Below, piece by piece: positions 26,451 through 34,846 of a DNA stretch of 43,075 nt. The stretch comes from Romeriopsis navalis LEGE 11480 (lineage in GTDB: Bacteria; Cyanobacteriota; Cyanobacteriia; Leptolyngbyales; Leptolyngbyaceae). The stretch's first letter is position 1. Every line of letters begins with the position of its first letter. The stretch covers positions 1 to 43,075 of the forward strand of contig NZ_JADEXQ010000053.1 in NCBI RefSeq assembly GCF_015207035.1, written 5' to 3'. The position numbers and the translations under genes were made by a program. The notes beneath the pieces are model-generated. The model was not told the DNA's origin. It saw only the letters and a list, made by a program, of their open reading frames with translations, and did not search any database.

Positions 26451-26945
26451 ATGCTAAATAATTTCGATCGATTGCTTCTATTGCGCGGTGTTTCCATCTT
26501 CCGAGAACTCCGAGATGACTTTCTCATCCGGCTATCGGCAGTGATGGAAGAACGTGCCTATCCATCGAAAGGCGGGATTTTTAAGCAGGGTGATGAAGGG
26601 CAATCTTTGTATATTGTGGCAGCCGGACAAGTTCGAGTCCATATTGGTCGCCAAGAACTAGCGCGGCTCGATCGGGGTGACTTCTTTGGTGAAATGTCGC
26701 TGTTTGATACGGAACCACGATCGGCATCCGTCACCGCAATAAATACTTGTACTTGTCTTGAATTGACCCAGTCACAACTCTACGAAGCGATTAATGAGAC
26801 ACCGGAAATTGCCCTGAAGCTGATTGGGATTTTATCGGGTCGAATTCGCGAACTGAACTTAGAAAATAACCAATTGCGATCGCAGCTTGGTGAGTTGCCC
26901 ACCGCGTTTCCAGCGACACCCAAAAAAACATCTGGTCGTCGTTAG
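26451..26945 (+). CDS. Cyclic nucleotide-binding domain protein
   Basis: A 164-residue protein that is almost entirely one cNMP-binding domain (about residues 10-135). FKQGDEGQSLYIVAAGQVRVHI is the beta-roll, and FGEMSLFDTEPRSASVTA is the phosphate-binding cassette, with the Glu and Arg that bind the cyclic phosphate kept. There is no DNA-binding helix-turn-helix after it, only a short helical tail (SGRIRELNLENNQLRSQL), so it is not a CRP-type regulator. It follows the NTT-HEAT gene on the same strand; in related proteins the same domain is fused to that transporter, so it is probably its regulatory subunit. Confidence 0.9.
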   Translation: MLNNFDRLLLLRGVSIFRELRDDFLIRLSAVMEERAYPSKGGIFKQGDEGQSLYIVAAGQVRVHIGRQELARLDRGDFFGEMSLFDTEPRSASVTAINTCTCLELTQSQLYEAINETPEIALKLIGILSGRIRELNLENNQLRSQLGELPTAFPATPKKTSGRR

Positions 26946-27837
26946 TGGATTAGTAATTGATTGATCTGTGTTGGTGATGAGTATATGTTTGTGCTTCTAT
27001 AATGGTGCATCCAAGTGGGTTAACTCGCTGGAAATCATAACGCTCCGTGGCAGATATTTTCGCGCTGTACGGCTGAAATTGCAGCGCAGCGTGACATTGG
27101 AACGTAAAGTTTTAGCCGAAACAGTGGGCAACCCATAATCGCATTCGTTAGCATAATCTTATATAGATCAGTTGTTGAGTTACTAATTGGACACTTCAGA
27201 GCCATTTGTAACATGTAAATTGAATCGAACTTCGATCGTGCAAAGTGAATACTGTGGATACATATCTACGATCACTTCTTTAGCTAGATGATTGTGCTCA
27301 AATCTAACTGAGCTAGCCGCAAGAAAACAGCCGTGTGAGTAATGCGCAATTCGCTCAGAAACTATTGCTCACCGCACCGAGATTGCAAAGATGTTTAAGA
27401 CAACTCTAGCTCAATGGGTTGATTGCTTGCTAGGTCATGATTGCTAGCGATATTACTGTATTTCACTCGATCGCCGACAACTTTATGGCGATTGGTTTTA
27501 AGGCGTTGGACATGGGATTCACCGGCATGATCTAGATCAATTTTTTGTCTCAGATTAGGCTGGAATATTGAGTCAACGCCGCATCTAATCAATTTAGCCA
27601 ACCACTGTTACTTAGTAAAGGCGTTGACTAAGTAAATTGTTGACTGAGAAATGATTGAGAAAGTGTTGGCTGAGAAATCATTGTCTGCACAAATCGTTGA
27701 CCGAGTTAATCAATTAACCTAACGGTTTCCAGGGCACTTGCCACTGGCACCGCCGCGATCGGCTCACTAACGATTAGCACTGCGCCAATTAGCATTGCGC
27801 AACTTTTGCACCGTAATTTATCCTCACAATTCTTGCC
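26946..27837. other. 890-bp gene-poor region upstream of the lipid-degradation operon
   Basis: No supported gene. ORFs such as 27395-27601 (minus) have no recognisable motif or ribosome binding site. The last 220 bases contain four spaced copies of a GTTGACTGAG-like sequence (27622-27713). The region presumably holds the operon promoter, but I cannot place it. Confidence 0.45.
27622..27713 (+). repeat. Four degenerate GTTGAC-type direct repeats
   Basis: CGTTGACTAAG (27622), TGTTGACTGAGAAATGATTG (27639-27658), TGTTGGCTGAGAAATCATTG (27664-27683) and CGTTGACCGAG (27695). The middle two match at 18 of 20 bases. They lie 125-220 bases before the lipid-degradation operon and could be regulator sites or a decayed tandem duplication. 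Confidence 0.6.
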
Positions 27838-30800
27838 ATGAATGGTCAGTTTATGGGCGGACTCGCTATGAAACATCGAGAAGGTACATTTAAAGGCTTT
27901 GGTGACTGTAATCTTTACTTTCAAAGCTGGTATCCCAAAACTCCTAGTCAGGCGATCGTTGCCTTAGTGCATGGTTTAGGGAGTCATAGTGGGGCACTGC
28001 GGAATGTGGTGGAATACCTGGTGCGCCAGGGGTATGAAGTCTATGCGATGGATTTGCGCGGCCACGGTCGCTCCATGGGACAACGGGGCCATATCAATTC
28101 ATGGCAAGAGTTTCGTGGCGATCTCCAAGCCTTTATTCAGCAAATTCGGGCCCAACATGCGCGCTGTCCTCTGATTCTGTGGGGTCATAGTATGGGGGGC
28201 ACGATCGCCTTGGACTATGCATTGCGATCGCCCGATGCGATCCAGGGCTTAATTGTCAGTGCCCCCGCCCTCGGACAAGTCAAAATCCCACTGCACAAAT
28301 TGTGGGTGGGGAAATTACTTTCAACCTTTTTGCCCCACTTCAGTCTCCCCGCCGGATTGAGTAAACAACTGGCGAAGCGCAGCCCTGCTGCTTGGGCGGC
28401 CTATCGACAGGACCCATTACGGCATGAATTGGGGACTGCGCGATTAGTCACAGAGTTTTTTCGCACGGTGAATTGGATTAATTACCATGCGGCGGAGTTG
28501 CGGGTGCCCTTGCTGATTCTGCATGGCACGGCGGATGGCGTCACGTCACCTAACAGTAGTCGGGCCTTTTTTCACCGCATCTTGTTCCCGGATAAACAGC
28601 ACTACGAATATCCTGGGGCGTATCATGATCTTGACCAGCTCACCCAGTTTAATGATGTTGAGGTCTGGCTTGATCAACATTTAGATAATGCGGAACGCTG
28701 TTCCCCCTATAGTGGCTGTTTGTTGGTGCATAAAACGGCACCACTGCACCCTGGCAATATTTTGGGCCACACTATTCCTGGCTTACTTGATCAAGCCTGT
28801 GCAGCGCATCCGAATGCCACAGCCTTCAATCAGTGGACCCGCGATGGCTGGCAAACCACCTCGAACCAAGCTCTCCAACAGCAAGTCGAGAATTTTGCCT
28901 TAGGTCTACAGCTCGCTTTAGATCGACAACTTGTTTTGGATCGACAACTTGTTTTGGATCGACAACCAAGTGACCGGGCAAATGGCGATCGCGTGGCTTT
29001 GTTAATGCGGTCGAATCTACACTTTGCCGTTGCTGATCTGGGTTGTTTGCTCGCGGGTTTTGTCGATGTCCCGATCGATTTAACGCAAACCTTAGAAAAT
29101 ATCGTCTTTGCCCTCCGTCATAGTGGAGCGAAAGCCCTGGTCGTGACTGATTTGGGATTGCTGCAAGCGCTCCAAGCCTACCTCGTTGATTTACCGGCTT
29201 TAACTTTGATTGTGGTGGCGCAGACCGATCAAGATTGGCCCCAGGCAAAGGTTGCGATTGACTTGCCGACGACGCTCCAGGTGACTTCGCTGGAAGCACT
29301 ACAGCAGCGGGGCGCAGCCGCTCGAACACCGCAGCGATTAGTCCAACTGCGCCAAGCGATTCAGCCGACCGATCACGCAACGATTATCTATATTCCCGGT
29401 GTCACCGGCGAACTGGCCGGGGTGATGCTTAGCCATGAAAATATTACGGGTAATGCGCTAGCGACCTTTGGGGAGTTGCCCAACCTCGGCTGGGGCAATG
29501 CGGAAACCGCTTTAGCATTTCTGCCGCTCACCCATATCTTTGCGCGTCATTTACTCTATGGTCATATCTACTATGGTCACAGCGTTTACTTTTCGAGTCC
29601 GCGCTATGTGATGAAACATCTCCAATCACTGCAACCGACGGTGTTGGCCACGGTCCCACTGCTGTTGGAGAAAATCTATGATCAAATTCGCGATCGGGGA
29701 CACAAACTCAAGTCGCGCCGCGCCCGAATTAGTTTTGCCTGGGCTTTAGACATTGCGCAACGCCATCAACTCGGACAACCGATCGATGACTTTTATGCGG
29801 TCTTACTCAAAGCTGCCGATCGTTTAGTGCTACACCATTGGCGAGCTGTCTTTGGGGGACGGATGAAATATCTGCTCTGTGGTGGGGCGGCGCTCAGAGC
29901 AGATGTGGCGAATGTCTTAACCGCTGCTGGCATCCCGATTTTGCAAGGCTATGGCTTAACTCAAAGTGCGGGTGTTGTTTGTTTTAATCGACCCACGGCC
30001 AACCGATCGGGCAGTGTTGGGACGCCGATTCCGGGGGTGGAACTGGCAATTGCCCCGGATCAAGAAATCCTGATCCGAGGGCCTTATATCAGTTCTGGCT
30101 ATTACCGCGATCCTACTGCGACGGCGCAACTGATTGATCAACAAGGTTGGCTGCATACGGGTGACTTTGGCAGCATGACGATCGATGGACATCTGCAAAT
30201 TACCGGCCTGAAGAAGTCGCTGTTTAAGTTATCGACGGGTAAATATATTGCCCCCGAACCGATCGAAGCCAGGCTGCTAGCCTCTCCCTTAATTGCGCGG
30301 GTGATGCTGGTGGGAGCCGATCGCAAATTCTGCGGCGCATTGATTTTCCCACACTTACCCGTCTTACGCGCCCGAGCGAAAGCCTTGTCACTGTCGCTTG
30401 CTGACGCCGACTTGCTCCAACATCCCTGCATTTTAGCCTGGTACCAGATTGCTGTTGATCAAGCCAATTGCCATCTGCCTTACTGGTCGGTGGTCAAACG
30501 GTTTCGGCTGATCAATATGGAACTGTCGATCGACAATGGTTTGCTCAATCACCAACAGGAAATTCATCGCTACCGCATTCACCAACGCTTCTCGTTTGAG
30601 ATCGCACTACTCTACGGCGATGAGTTACCCCTCCTACCTTCGGTTAAACCGGATCGAGTTAAACCGGAGCCGGATCAGCTCGATTCGGCCTCATCCAGCC
30701 AACCTCGTCTAACTAGCCCAACTGAGCAACCCACACAGATCGCGGACATTGACCCAGCAATTCCCCCTCTGCATTGTCCGCTACCACCAGCGGCGAGTTG

Positions 30801-30843
30801 CCCGGTTGAAGCCCAGTCACTACATCCACGCTTTACCGCGTAA
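27838..30843 (+). CDS. Monoacylglycerol-lipase-like hydrolase fused to a long-chain acyl-CoA-synthetase-like domain
   Basis: A 1001-residue two-domain protein. Residues about 11-285 are an alpha/beta hydrolase of the monoacylglycerol lipase type: LVHGLGSHSG, RGHGRSMGQRGHI, the nucleophile in LWGHSMGGT (Ser118), LILHGTADGVTSP and YPGAYHDL. Residues about 315-930 resemble long-chain acyl-CoA synthetases: FLPLTHIFARHLLYG, LLCGGAALRADV, LQGYGLTQSAG, GWLHTGDFG and KLSTGKYIAPEPIE. The fusion would release a fatty acid and pass it to activation. The ligase motifs are altered: the phosphate loop reads YIPGVTGELAG, without the usual Thr/Ser and Lys; the Glu after GYGLT is Gln; and the C-terminal catalytic Lys region is not recognisable. 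Ligase activity is therefore doubtful. The in-frame ATG at 27868 (MKHREGTFKGFG) fits related hydrolases better as the start. Confidence 0.88.
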   Translation: MNGQFMGGLAMKHREGTFKGFGDCNLYFQSWYPKTPSQAIVALVHGLGSHSGALRNVVEYLVRQGYEVYAMDLRGHGRSMGQRGHINSWQEFRGDLQAFIQQIRAQHARCPLILWGHSMGGTIALDYALRSPDAIQGLIVSAPALGQVKIPLHKLWVGKLLSTFLPHFSLPAGLSKQLAKRSPAAWAAYRQDPLRHELGTARLVTEFFRTVNWINYHAAELRVPLLILHGTADGVTSPNSSRAFFHRILFPDKQHYEYPGAYHDLDQLTQFNDVEVWLDQHLDNAERCSPYSGCLLVHKTAPLHPGNILGHTIPGLLDQACAAHPNATAFNQWTRDGWQTTSNQALQQQVENFALGLQLALDRQLVLDRQLVLDRQPSDRANGDRVALLMRSNLHFAVADLGCLLAGFVDVPIDLTQTLENIVFALRHSGAKALVVTDLGLLQALQAYLVDLPALTLIVVAQTDQDWPQAKVAIDLPTTLQVTSLEALQQRGAAARTPQRLVQLRQAIQPTDHATIIYIPGVTGELAGVMLSHENITGNALATFGELPNLGWGNAETALAFLPLTHIFARHLLYGHIYYGHSVYFSSPRYVMKHLQSLQPTVLATVPLLLEKIYDQIRDRGHKLKSRRARISFAWALDIAQRHQLGQPIDDFYAVLLKAADRLVLHHWRAVFGGRMKYLLCGGAALRADVANVLTAAGIPILQGYGLTQSAGVVCFNRPTANRSGSVGTPIPGVELAIAPDQEILIRGPYISSGYYRDPTATAQLIDQQGWLHTGDFGSMTIDGHLQITGLKKSLFKLSTGKYIAPEPIEARLLASPLIARVMLVGADRKFCGALIFPHLPVLRARAKALSLSLADADLLQHPCILAWYQIAVDQANCHLPYWSVVKRFRLINMELSIDNGLLNHQQEIHRYRIHQRFSFEIALLYGDELPLLPSVKPDRVKPEPDQLDSASSSQPRLTSPTEQPTQIADIDPAIPPLHCPLPPAASCPVEAQSLHPRFTA
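28921..28966 (+). repeat. 18-bp tandem repeat in the lipase/ligase fusion gene
   Basis: GATCGACAACTTGTTTTG is repeated at 28921 and 28939 with a partial third copy at 28957, encoding DRQLVL repeats. It is in frame, near the start of the ligase-like domain. Two copies are identical, so the duplication is recent. Confidence 0.9.
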
Positions 30844-30897
30844 GGCCAAGTTGTCCCCTCAGTTATGCCTTCAAAATTAGTGCAGGGGAAGTCGTTC

Positions 30898-30934
30898 AAA
30901 GTCCCCCTTTTGAAGGGGGATTTAGGGGGATCAC
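30898..30934. repeat. 37-bp repeat, intergenic copy
   Basis: Identical over 37 bases to 32420-32456 inside the next gene. It includes the hairpin CCCCCTT-TTG-AAGGGGG. It lies in the 163-bp gap before the dehydrogenase/hydratase gene and may act as a transcript-processing or stabilising hairpin. Confidence 0.9.
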
Positions 30935-31006
30935 CAACTGTAGCAATCACAAGTTGATTTGGGATTAGTCATCCCTCAGTCATTATCCAAGCAAGGAGTT
31001 AGCATC

Positions 31007-33526
31007 ATGTTAAAAGCCTTTAGAACCGTTGCTGTCCTCGGTGCCGGTATCATGGGGAGCCAAATTGCCGCTCACCTTGCCAATGCTGGGCTATCGGTGC
31101 ACCTGCTCGATCGGGCCCATGATGGCGAATCGAAAAATCATCACGTCGAAGCTGCCTTTAAACGGGCGATGAAACTTTCACCCCCGATTTTCTTCACAGA
31201 CAAAATTGCTCGGCGCATTACTCTGGGTAACTTCGATCAGCATTTCGATCGGCTGAAGCAAGCGGATTGGGTGATTGAAGTCATCATTGAAGACTTAGCG
31301 ATTAAGCAAGAGATGATGGCCCGGATTGAAGCCGTTGTGCGTCCGAATACGATTGTCTCGACGAATACGAGTGGGTTGCCCGTAGCGGCGATTGCGGCGG
31401 GACGATCGGAGGCTTTCCGGCGGCATTTCCTCGGTACCCATTTCTTTAATCCACCCCGCTATCTCAAACTGCTGGAACTGATTCCCACGGAGGATACCGC
31501 ACCATCAACGCTGGCGCGGGTGCAGGAATTTGGGGCAATGCGTTTAGGCAAAGGCATTGTGATTGCGAAGGATACACCGAACTTTGTGGCAAACCGGATT
31601 GGTGTCTATGCGACGATGCTTGGCCTACAGGCATTGGAGCAAGGCTATACAATTGCTGAGATTGATACCCTCACAGGGATATTGGTAGGCCGCCCCAAAT
31701 CGGCGACCTTCCGCACGGCGGATCTCGTTGGTTTGGATACGCTGAGCGCGGTCTTGCAGCATCTGCACGGCGCGATTCCGCAGGATGAAAGTCCGGCGAT
31801 GTTTGCGATTCCGGATGTGCTACGGAACTTAGTCGCGGCGGGGGCTTTAGGAGCGAAAACTAAGCGCGGATTTTACCAAAAAGTCAAAGGCGAGATTTTA
31901 GCGCTCGATCCGAGGACGATGGAATATGCCTTGCCCGCACCGATCGACTTTGGCCCAGCGATGGCGATCGCGAAGGTGAAAGATCTCGGCGATCGGTTGC
32001 GCTTACTTTATAAGGATCAGGGCCGGGCCGGGCAATTTTTCCGCAACTATATGCGCCGGTTATTTGCCTATTGCATTAATCGCATTCCCGAAATTACTGA
32101 CGACTTTAGCGAAATCGATCGGGCTTTGCGTTGGGGCTTTGGCTGGCAAATGGGACCATTTGCGATTTGGGATCGGCTGGGATTCTCGATGGTGCTGGCG
32201 GATATGGAATCCCATAGCATGACGATTCCGGCTTGGGTGATGAAGATGAAAGAGGAAGGTGCAGCGGGTTTCTATACCAGTGCTGCGGTTCCTACGCGTG
32301 AGATGTCGGTGCATGGAGAAATGGACGGTGGTCGATCTGCAAGAAGCAATGTTGTGATCCCCCCCAGCCCCCCTAACTCCTACGGAGAGGCTACGCCAAC
32401 AAACGGGGGGAGTGATGATAAAGTCCCCCTTTTGAAGGGGGATTTAGGGGGATCACAACCCGAATATCCCAACGACCATATCGATCTAGACGCGATCAAA
32501 GCTGATCACCATAATCTCCTCTGGCGCAACGCCGAAGCGGCTCTGCTAGATCTAGGTGATGGCGTAGCGCTGTATGAATTCCGCTCTAAGGGAAATACCC
32601 TCAGCATGAAAGTGCTGGAGGGACTAGACGAAGTGATGACCTTAGTCGAGCGGGGGGAATTCCGGGGTTTAGTCATTGGTAATGGTCGTGATCACTTCTG
32701 CGGTGGGGCCAATCTGATGGAAATGGCCGCCATGGCCCAAGCGGATATGGCAAGATTCGGCAATGTCTCCGCCACAGAATTAGTCGAACAATCGGCGATC
32801 AGTGGGCTAATTGAAAAATTCCAAGGCTTACTCAACCGGATTTATTACTCGCCCTATCCGGTCGTGGCAGCGGTGCAAGGTCGCTCGCTGGGGGGTGGGG
32901 CCGAACTTGTCCTGGCTTGCCCGAAGATTGTGGCGGCAGCCGAAAGCTACATTGGCCTGGTTGAAGTCAGTGTGGGGTTGATTCCGGGCGCTGGGGGGAT
33001 TATGCGCATGGTTAGCCGTGCGACCCACCGAGCCGCGACTGAAACACCGGCCCATATCTTACCGTTCCTGAAAACTGTGTTTGAGACGATCGCCACTGCG
33101 AAAGTTTCCAGCAGCGCCTTGGAAGCGCAGGAACTGGGTTTTCTGCCGGACGATGCCGTAATCATCATGGATGGTGATCGCCGCCTTGATGTGGCGAAAG
33201 CGGAAGTGCTACGGCTGGACCAAATCGGCTACGTGCCACCCGCCGCACACAACACGTTTATGGTGCTGGGTAAACCGGGCCGCGCCATGTTTGACTATGC
33301 CGCCTATGTGTTTGAGCAGGGGGGATTTGCGACGGCTTATGATCGCTTCCTTGCCGGTAAGTTGGCCTATGTGATGACGGGTGGCGACCTCACGGCACCG
33401 ACGATCGTTCCCGAAAGCTATCTGCTGGATCTCGAAAAGCAGACCTTTGTGCCATTGCTCCAGCAGCCGAAGACCCAGGCCCGCATTGAATCGATGCTAA
33501 CTCGGAAAAAGCCACTGCGGAATTAG
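31007..33526 (+). CDS. fadN: 3-hydroxyacyl-CoA dehydrogenase/enoyl-CoA hydratase fusion (FadN-like)
   Basis: An 839-residue bifunctional beta-oxidation enzyme: hydration of enoyl-CoA and NAD-dependent oxidation of 3-hydroxyacyl-CoA. The dehydrogenase comes first: VAVLGAGIMGSQIAAHLANAG (in part), STNTSGLPV, GTHFFNPPRYLKLLELIP and KDTPNFVANRIG, with two C-terminal HAD lobes to about residue 430. The hydratase is at about 505-700: FCGGANLMEM (oxyanion hole), GGGAELVLACP and GLVEVSVGLIPGAGG, with both catalytic Glu kept. This domain order is that of Bacillus FadN, the reverse of E. coli FadB. The ATG at 31007 has AAGGAG 8 bases upstream; the frame is open 48 bases earlier without a site. Residues about 449-485, between the domains, are encoded by an inserted palindromic repeat. 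The thiolase gene starts 78 bases downstream. Confidence 0.92.
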   Translation: MLKAFRTVAVLGAGIMGSQIAAHLANAGLSVHLLDRAHDGESKNHHVEAAFKRAMKLSPPIFFTDKIARRITLGNFDQHFDRLKQADWVIEVIIEDLAIKQEMMARIEAVVRPNTIVSTNTSGLPVAAIAAGRSEAFRRHFLGTHFFNPPRYLKLLELIPTEDTAPSTLARVQEFGAMRLGKGIVIAKDTPNFVANRIGVYATMLGLQALEQGYTIAEIDTLTGILVGRPKSATFRTADLVGLDTLSAVLQHLHGAIPQDESPAMFAIPDVLRNLVAAGALGAKTKRGFYQKVKGEILALDPRTMEYALPAPIDFGPAMAIAKVKDLGDRLRLLYKDQGRAGQFFRNYMRRLFAYCINRIPEITDDFSEIDRALRWGFGWQMGPFAIWDRLGFSMVLADMESHSMTIPAWVMKMKEEGAAGFYTSAAVPTREMSVHGEMDGGRSARSNVVIPPSPPNSYGEATPTNGGSDDKVPLLKGDLGGSQPEYPNDHIDLDAIKADHHNLLWRNAEAALLDLGDGVALYEFRSKGNTLSMKVLEGLDEVMTLVERGEFRGLVIGNGRDHFCGGANLMEMAAMAQADMARFGNVSATELVEQSAISGLIEKFQGLLNRIYYSPYPVVAAVQGRSLGGGAELVLACPKIVAAAESYIGLVEVSVGLIPGAGGIMRMVSRATHRAATETPAHILPFLKTVFETIATAKVSSSALEAQELGFLPDDAVIIMDGDRRLDVAKAEVLRLDQIGYVPPAAHNTFMVLGKPGRAMFDYAAYVFEQGGFATAYDRFLAGKLAYVMTGGDLTAPTIVPESYLLDLEKQTFVPLLQQPKTQARIESMLTRKKPLRN
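32351..32459. mobile_element. MITE-like palindromic element inserted in frame
   Basis: A 109-bp element with perfect 13-bp terminal inverted repeats, GTTGTGATCCCCC (32351-32363) and GGGGGATCACAAC (32447-32459). It is C-rich on the left and G-rich on the right, which is odd for coding DNA. It adds a Pro/Gly/Asn-rich peptide (VVIPPSPPNS...LLKGDLGGSQ) to the linker between dehydrogenase and hydratase domains without breaking the frame. No target duplication is visible. Its right part recurs at 30898-30934. Confidence 0.85.
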
Positions 33527-33604
33527 CGGGCGATAAATTACACCAACCGCGATCGCGATTCATTAATTCCGCGCCTTCATTGCGCCACGACAGGAGACCA
33601 CATT

Positions 33605-34792
33605 ATGACTATGCAAACCGCCTACATTATCAGCACTGTCCGCACCCCGATTGGCAAAGCGCCACGGGGGACACTGCGCCAGATGCGACCCGATGACCTC
33701 GGCGCGATCGCCGTCAAAGGGGCGATTGATCGGGTGCCGAACCTTGATCCGGCGATAATTGATGATTTGATCATCGGCTGTGCCATCCCGGAAGCGGAGC
33801 AAGGCTTTAATCTGGGGCGGGTGATTGGCCAACGCGCGGGTTTACCCAGCTCCGTGGCGGGTATGACCGTCAATCGCTTTTGTTCTTCGGGCTTACAAAC
33901 TATCGCCATGGCAACCCAAGCGATCGTCACCGGCCAAGCCGAGATGATCATCGCGGGGGGAGCCGAATCGATGAGCCTGATCCCGATGGGTGGTCATCTA
34001 ATTGCGCCGAACCCTGAACTGCTCGCTGAGGCTCCGCAAGCCTATTGCACAATGGGCTTGACGGCTGAGAATGTGGCAGCGGCGTATCATATTTCCCGTG
34101 AAGATCAAGATGCCTTTGCCCTACGATCGCATCAGCGGGCGCTCACCGCGATCCAGGCGGGTCGGTTTGAGTCAGAGATTGTGCCAGTCCCGATTCAATC
34201 GACTAACTATGTCGATGGTGCCTTAGAAACGCACCAACAACTTTTCCAACAGGACGAAGGGCCGCGCCCTGATACCAGCCTCGAAGCCCTAGCCAAATTA
34301 CCAGCGGTGTTCCGCATTGGAGGGAGTGTCACGGCGGGCAATTCCTCTCAAATGTCCGATGGCGCAGCCGCAACGATCGTCGTCAGTGAAGCGATGCTCA
34401 ATCAACTCGGGGTGGCACCGATGGGCCGTTTAATCGGCTTTGCGGTGGCGGGTGTGCCCCCGGAAATTATGGGCATTGGGCCAGCGGCGGCAGTGCCGAA
34501 GGTGCTGGCTCAGGTGGGGTTGACGCTGCATGATATTGGCTTAATCGAATTGAATGAAGCCTTTGCCTCGCAGTCTTTAGCAGTGATTCGGAAGCTCGGA
34601 CTCGACGAAGATATTGTGAATGTGAATGGCGGGGCGATCGCCCTGGGGCATCCGCTCGGCTGTACAGGCGCAAGGATGACGGCGACGTTGCTCGCCGAAA
34701 TGCAGCGGCGGGGCATTCGCTATGGGCTAATTACGATGTGCGTCGGCGGTGGCATGGGTGCGGCCGGGGTGATTGAGAACTTAATGGTCTGA
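33605..34792 (+). CDS. fadA: Thiolase (acetyl-CoA C-acyltransferase)
   Basis: A 395-residue thiolase that cleaves 3-ketoacyl-CoA with CoA to release acetyl-CoA, the last beta-oxidation step. Catalytic residues are all visible: the nucleophile Cys93 in NRFCSSGLQ, His349 in [16 protein letters not shown] and Cys379 in CVGGGMG, plus the ELNEAFA motif at about 315-321. The length and the start [14 protein letters not shown] are standard. AGGAG lies 8 bases before the ATG. A biosynthetic acetyl-CoA acetyltransferase (PHB-type) has the same motifs, but the neighbours, a dehydrogenase/hydratase before it and an acyl-CoA dehydrogenase after it, argue for degradation. Confidence 0.95.
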   Translation: MTMQTAYIISTVRTPIGKAPRGTLRQMRPDDLGAIAVKGAIDRVPNLDPAIIDDLIIGCAIPEAEQGFNLGRVIGQRAGLPSSVAGMTVNRFCSSGLQTIAMATQAIVTGQAEMIIAGGAESMSLIPMGGHLIAPNPELLAEAPQAYCTMGLTAENVAAAYHISREDQDAFALRSHQRALTAIQAGRFESEIVPVPIQSTNYVDGALETHQQLFQQDEGPRPDTSLEALAKLPAVFRIGGSVTAGNSSQMSDGAAATIVVSEAMLNQLGVAPMGRLIGFAVAGVPPEIMGIGPAAAVPKVLAQVGLTLHDIGLIELNEAFASQSLAVIRKLGLDEDIVNVNGGAIALGHPLGCTGARMTATLLAEMQRRGIRYGLITMCVGGGMGAAGVIENLMV

Positions 34793-34846
34793 GGTTGATG
34801 GTGTGAGGTTGGGGCAATTTGGCGTGAAGCGATCGGAGGTGTGGTT

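Noticed and set aside
27395-27601. 68-residue minus-strand ORF upstream of the lipid-degradation operon
   Set aside because: No family resemblance and no start signal; most likely chance.
30898-30934. Hairpin as a rho-independent terminator after the lipase/ligase gene
   Set aside because: The stem is followed by GATTTAGGGGG and not by a T-tract, and the same sequence is read through inside the next gene.
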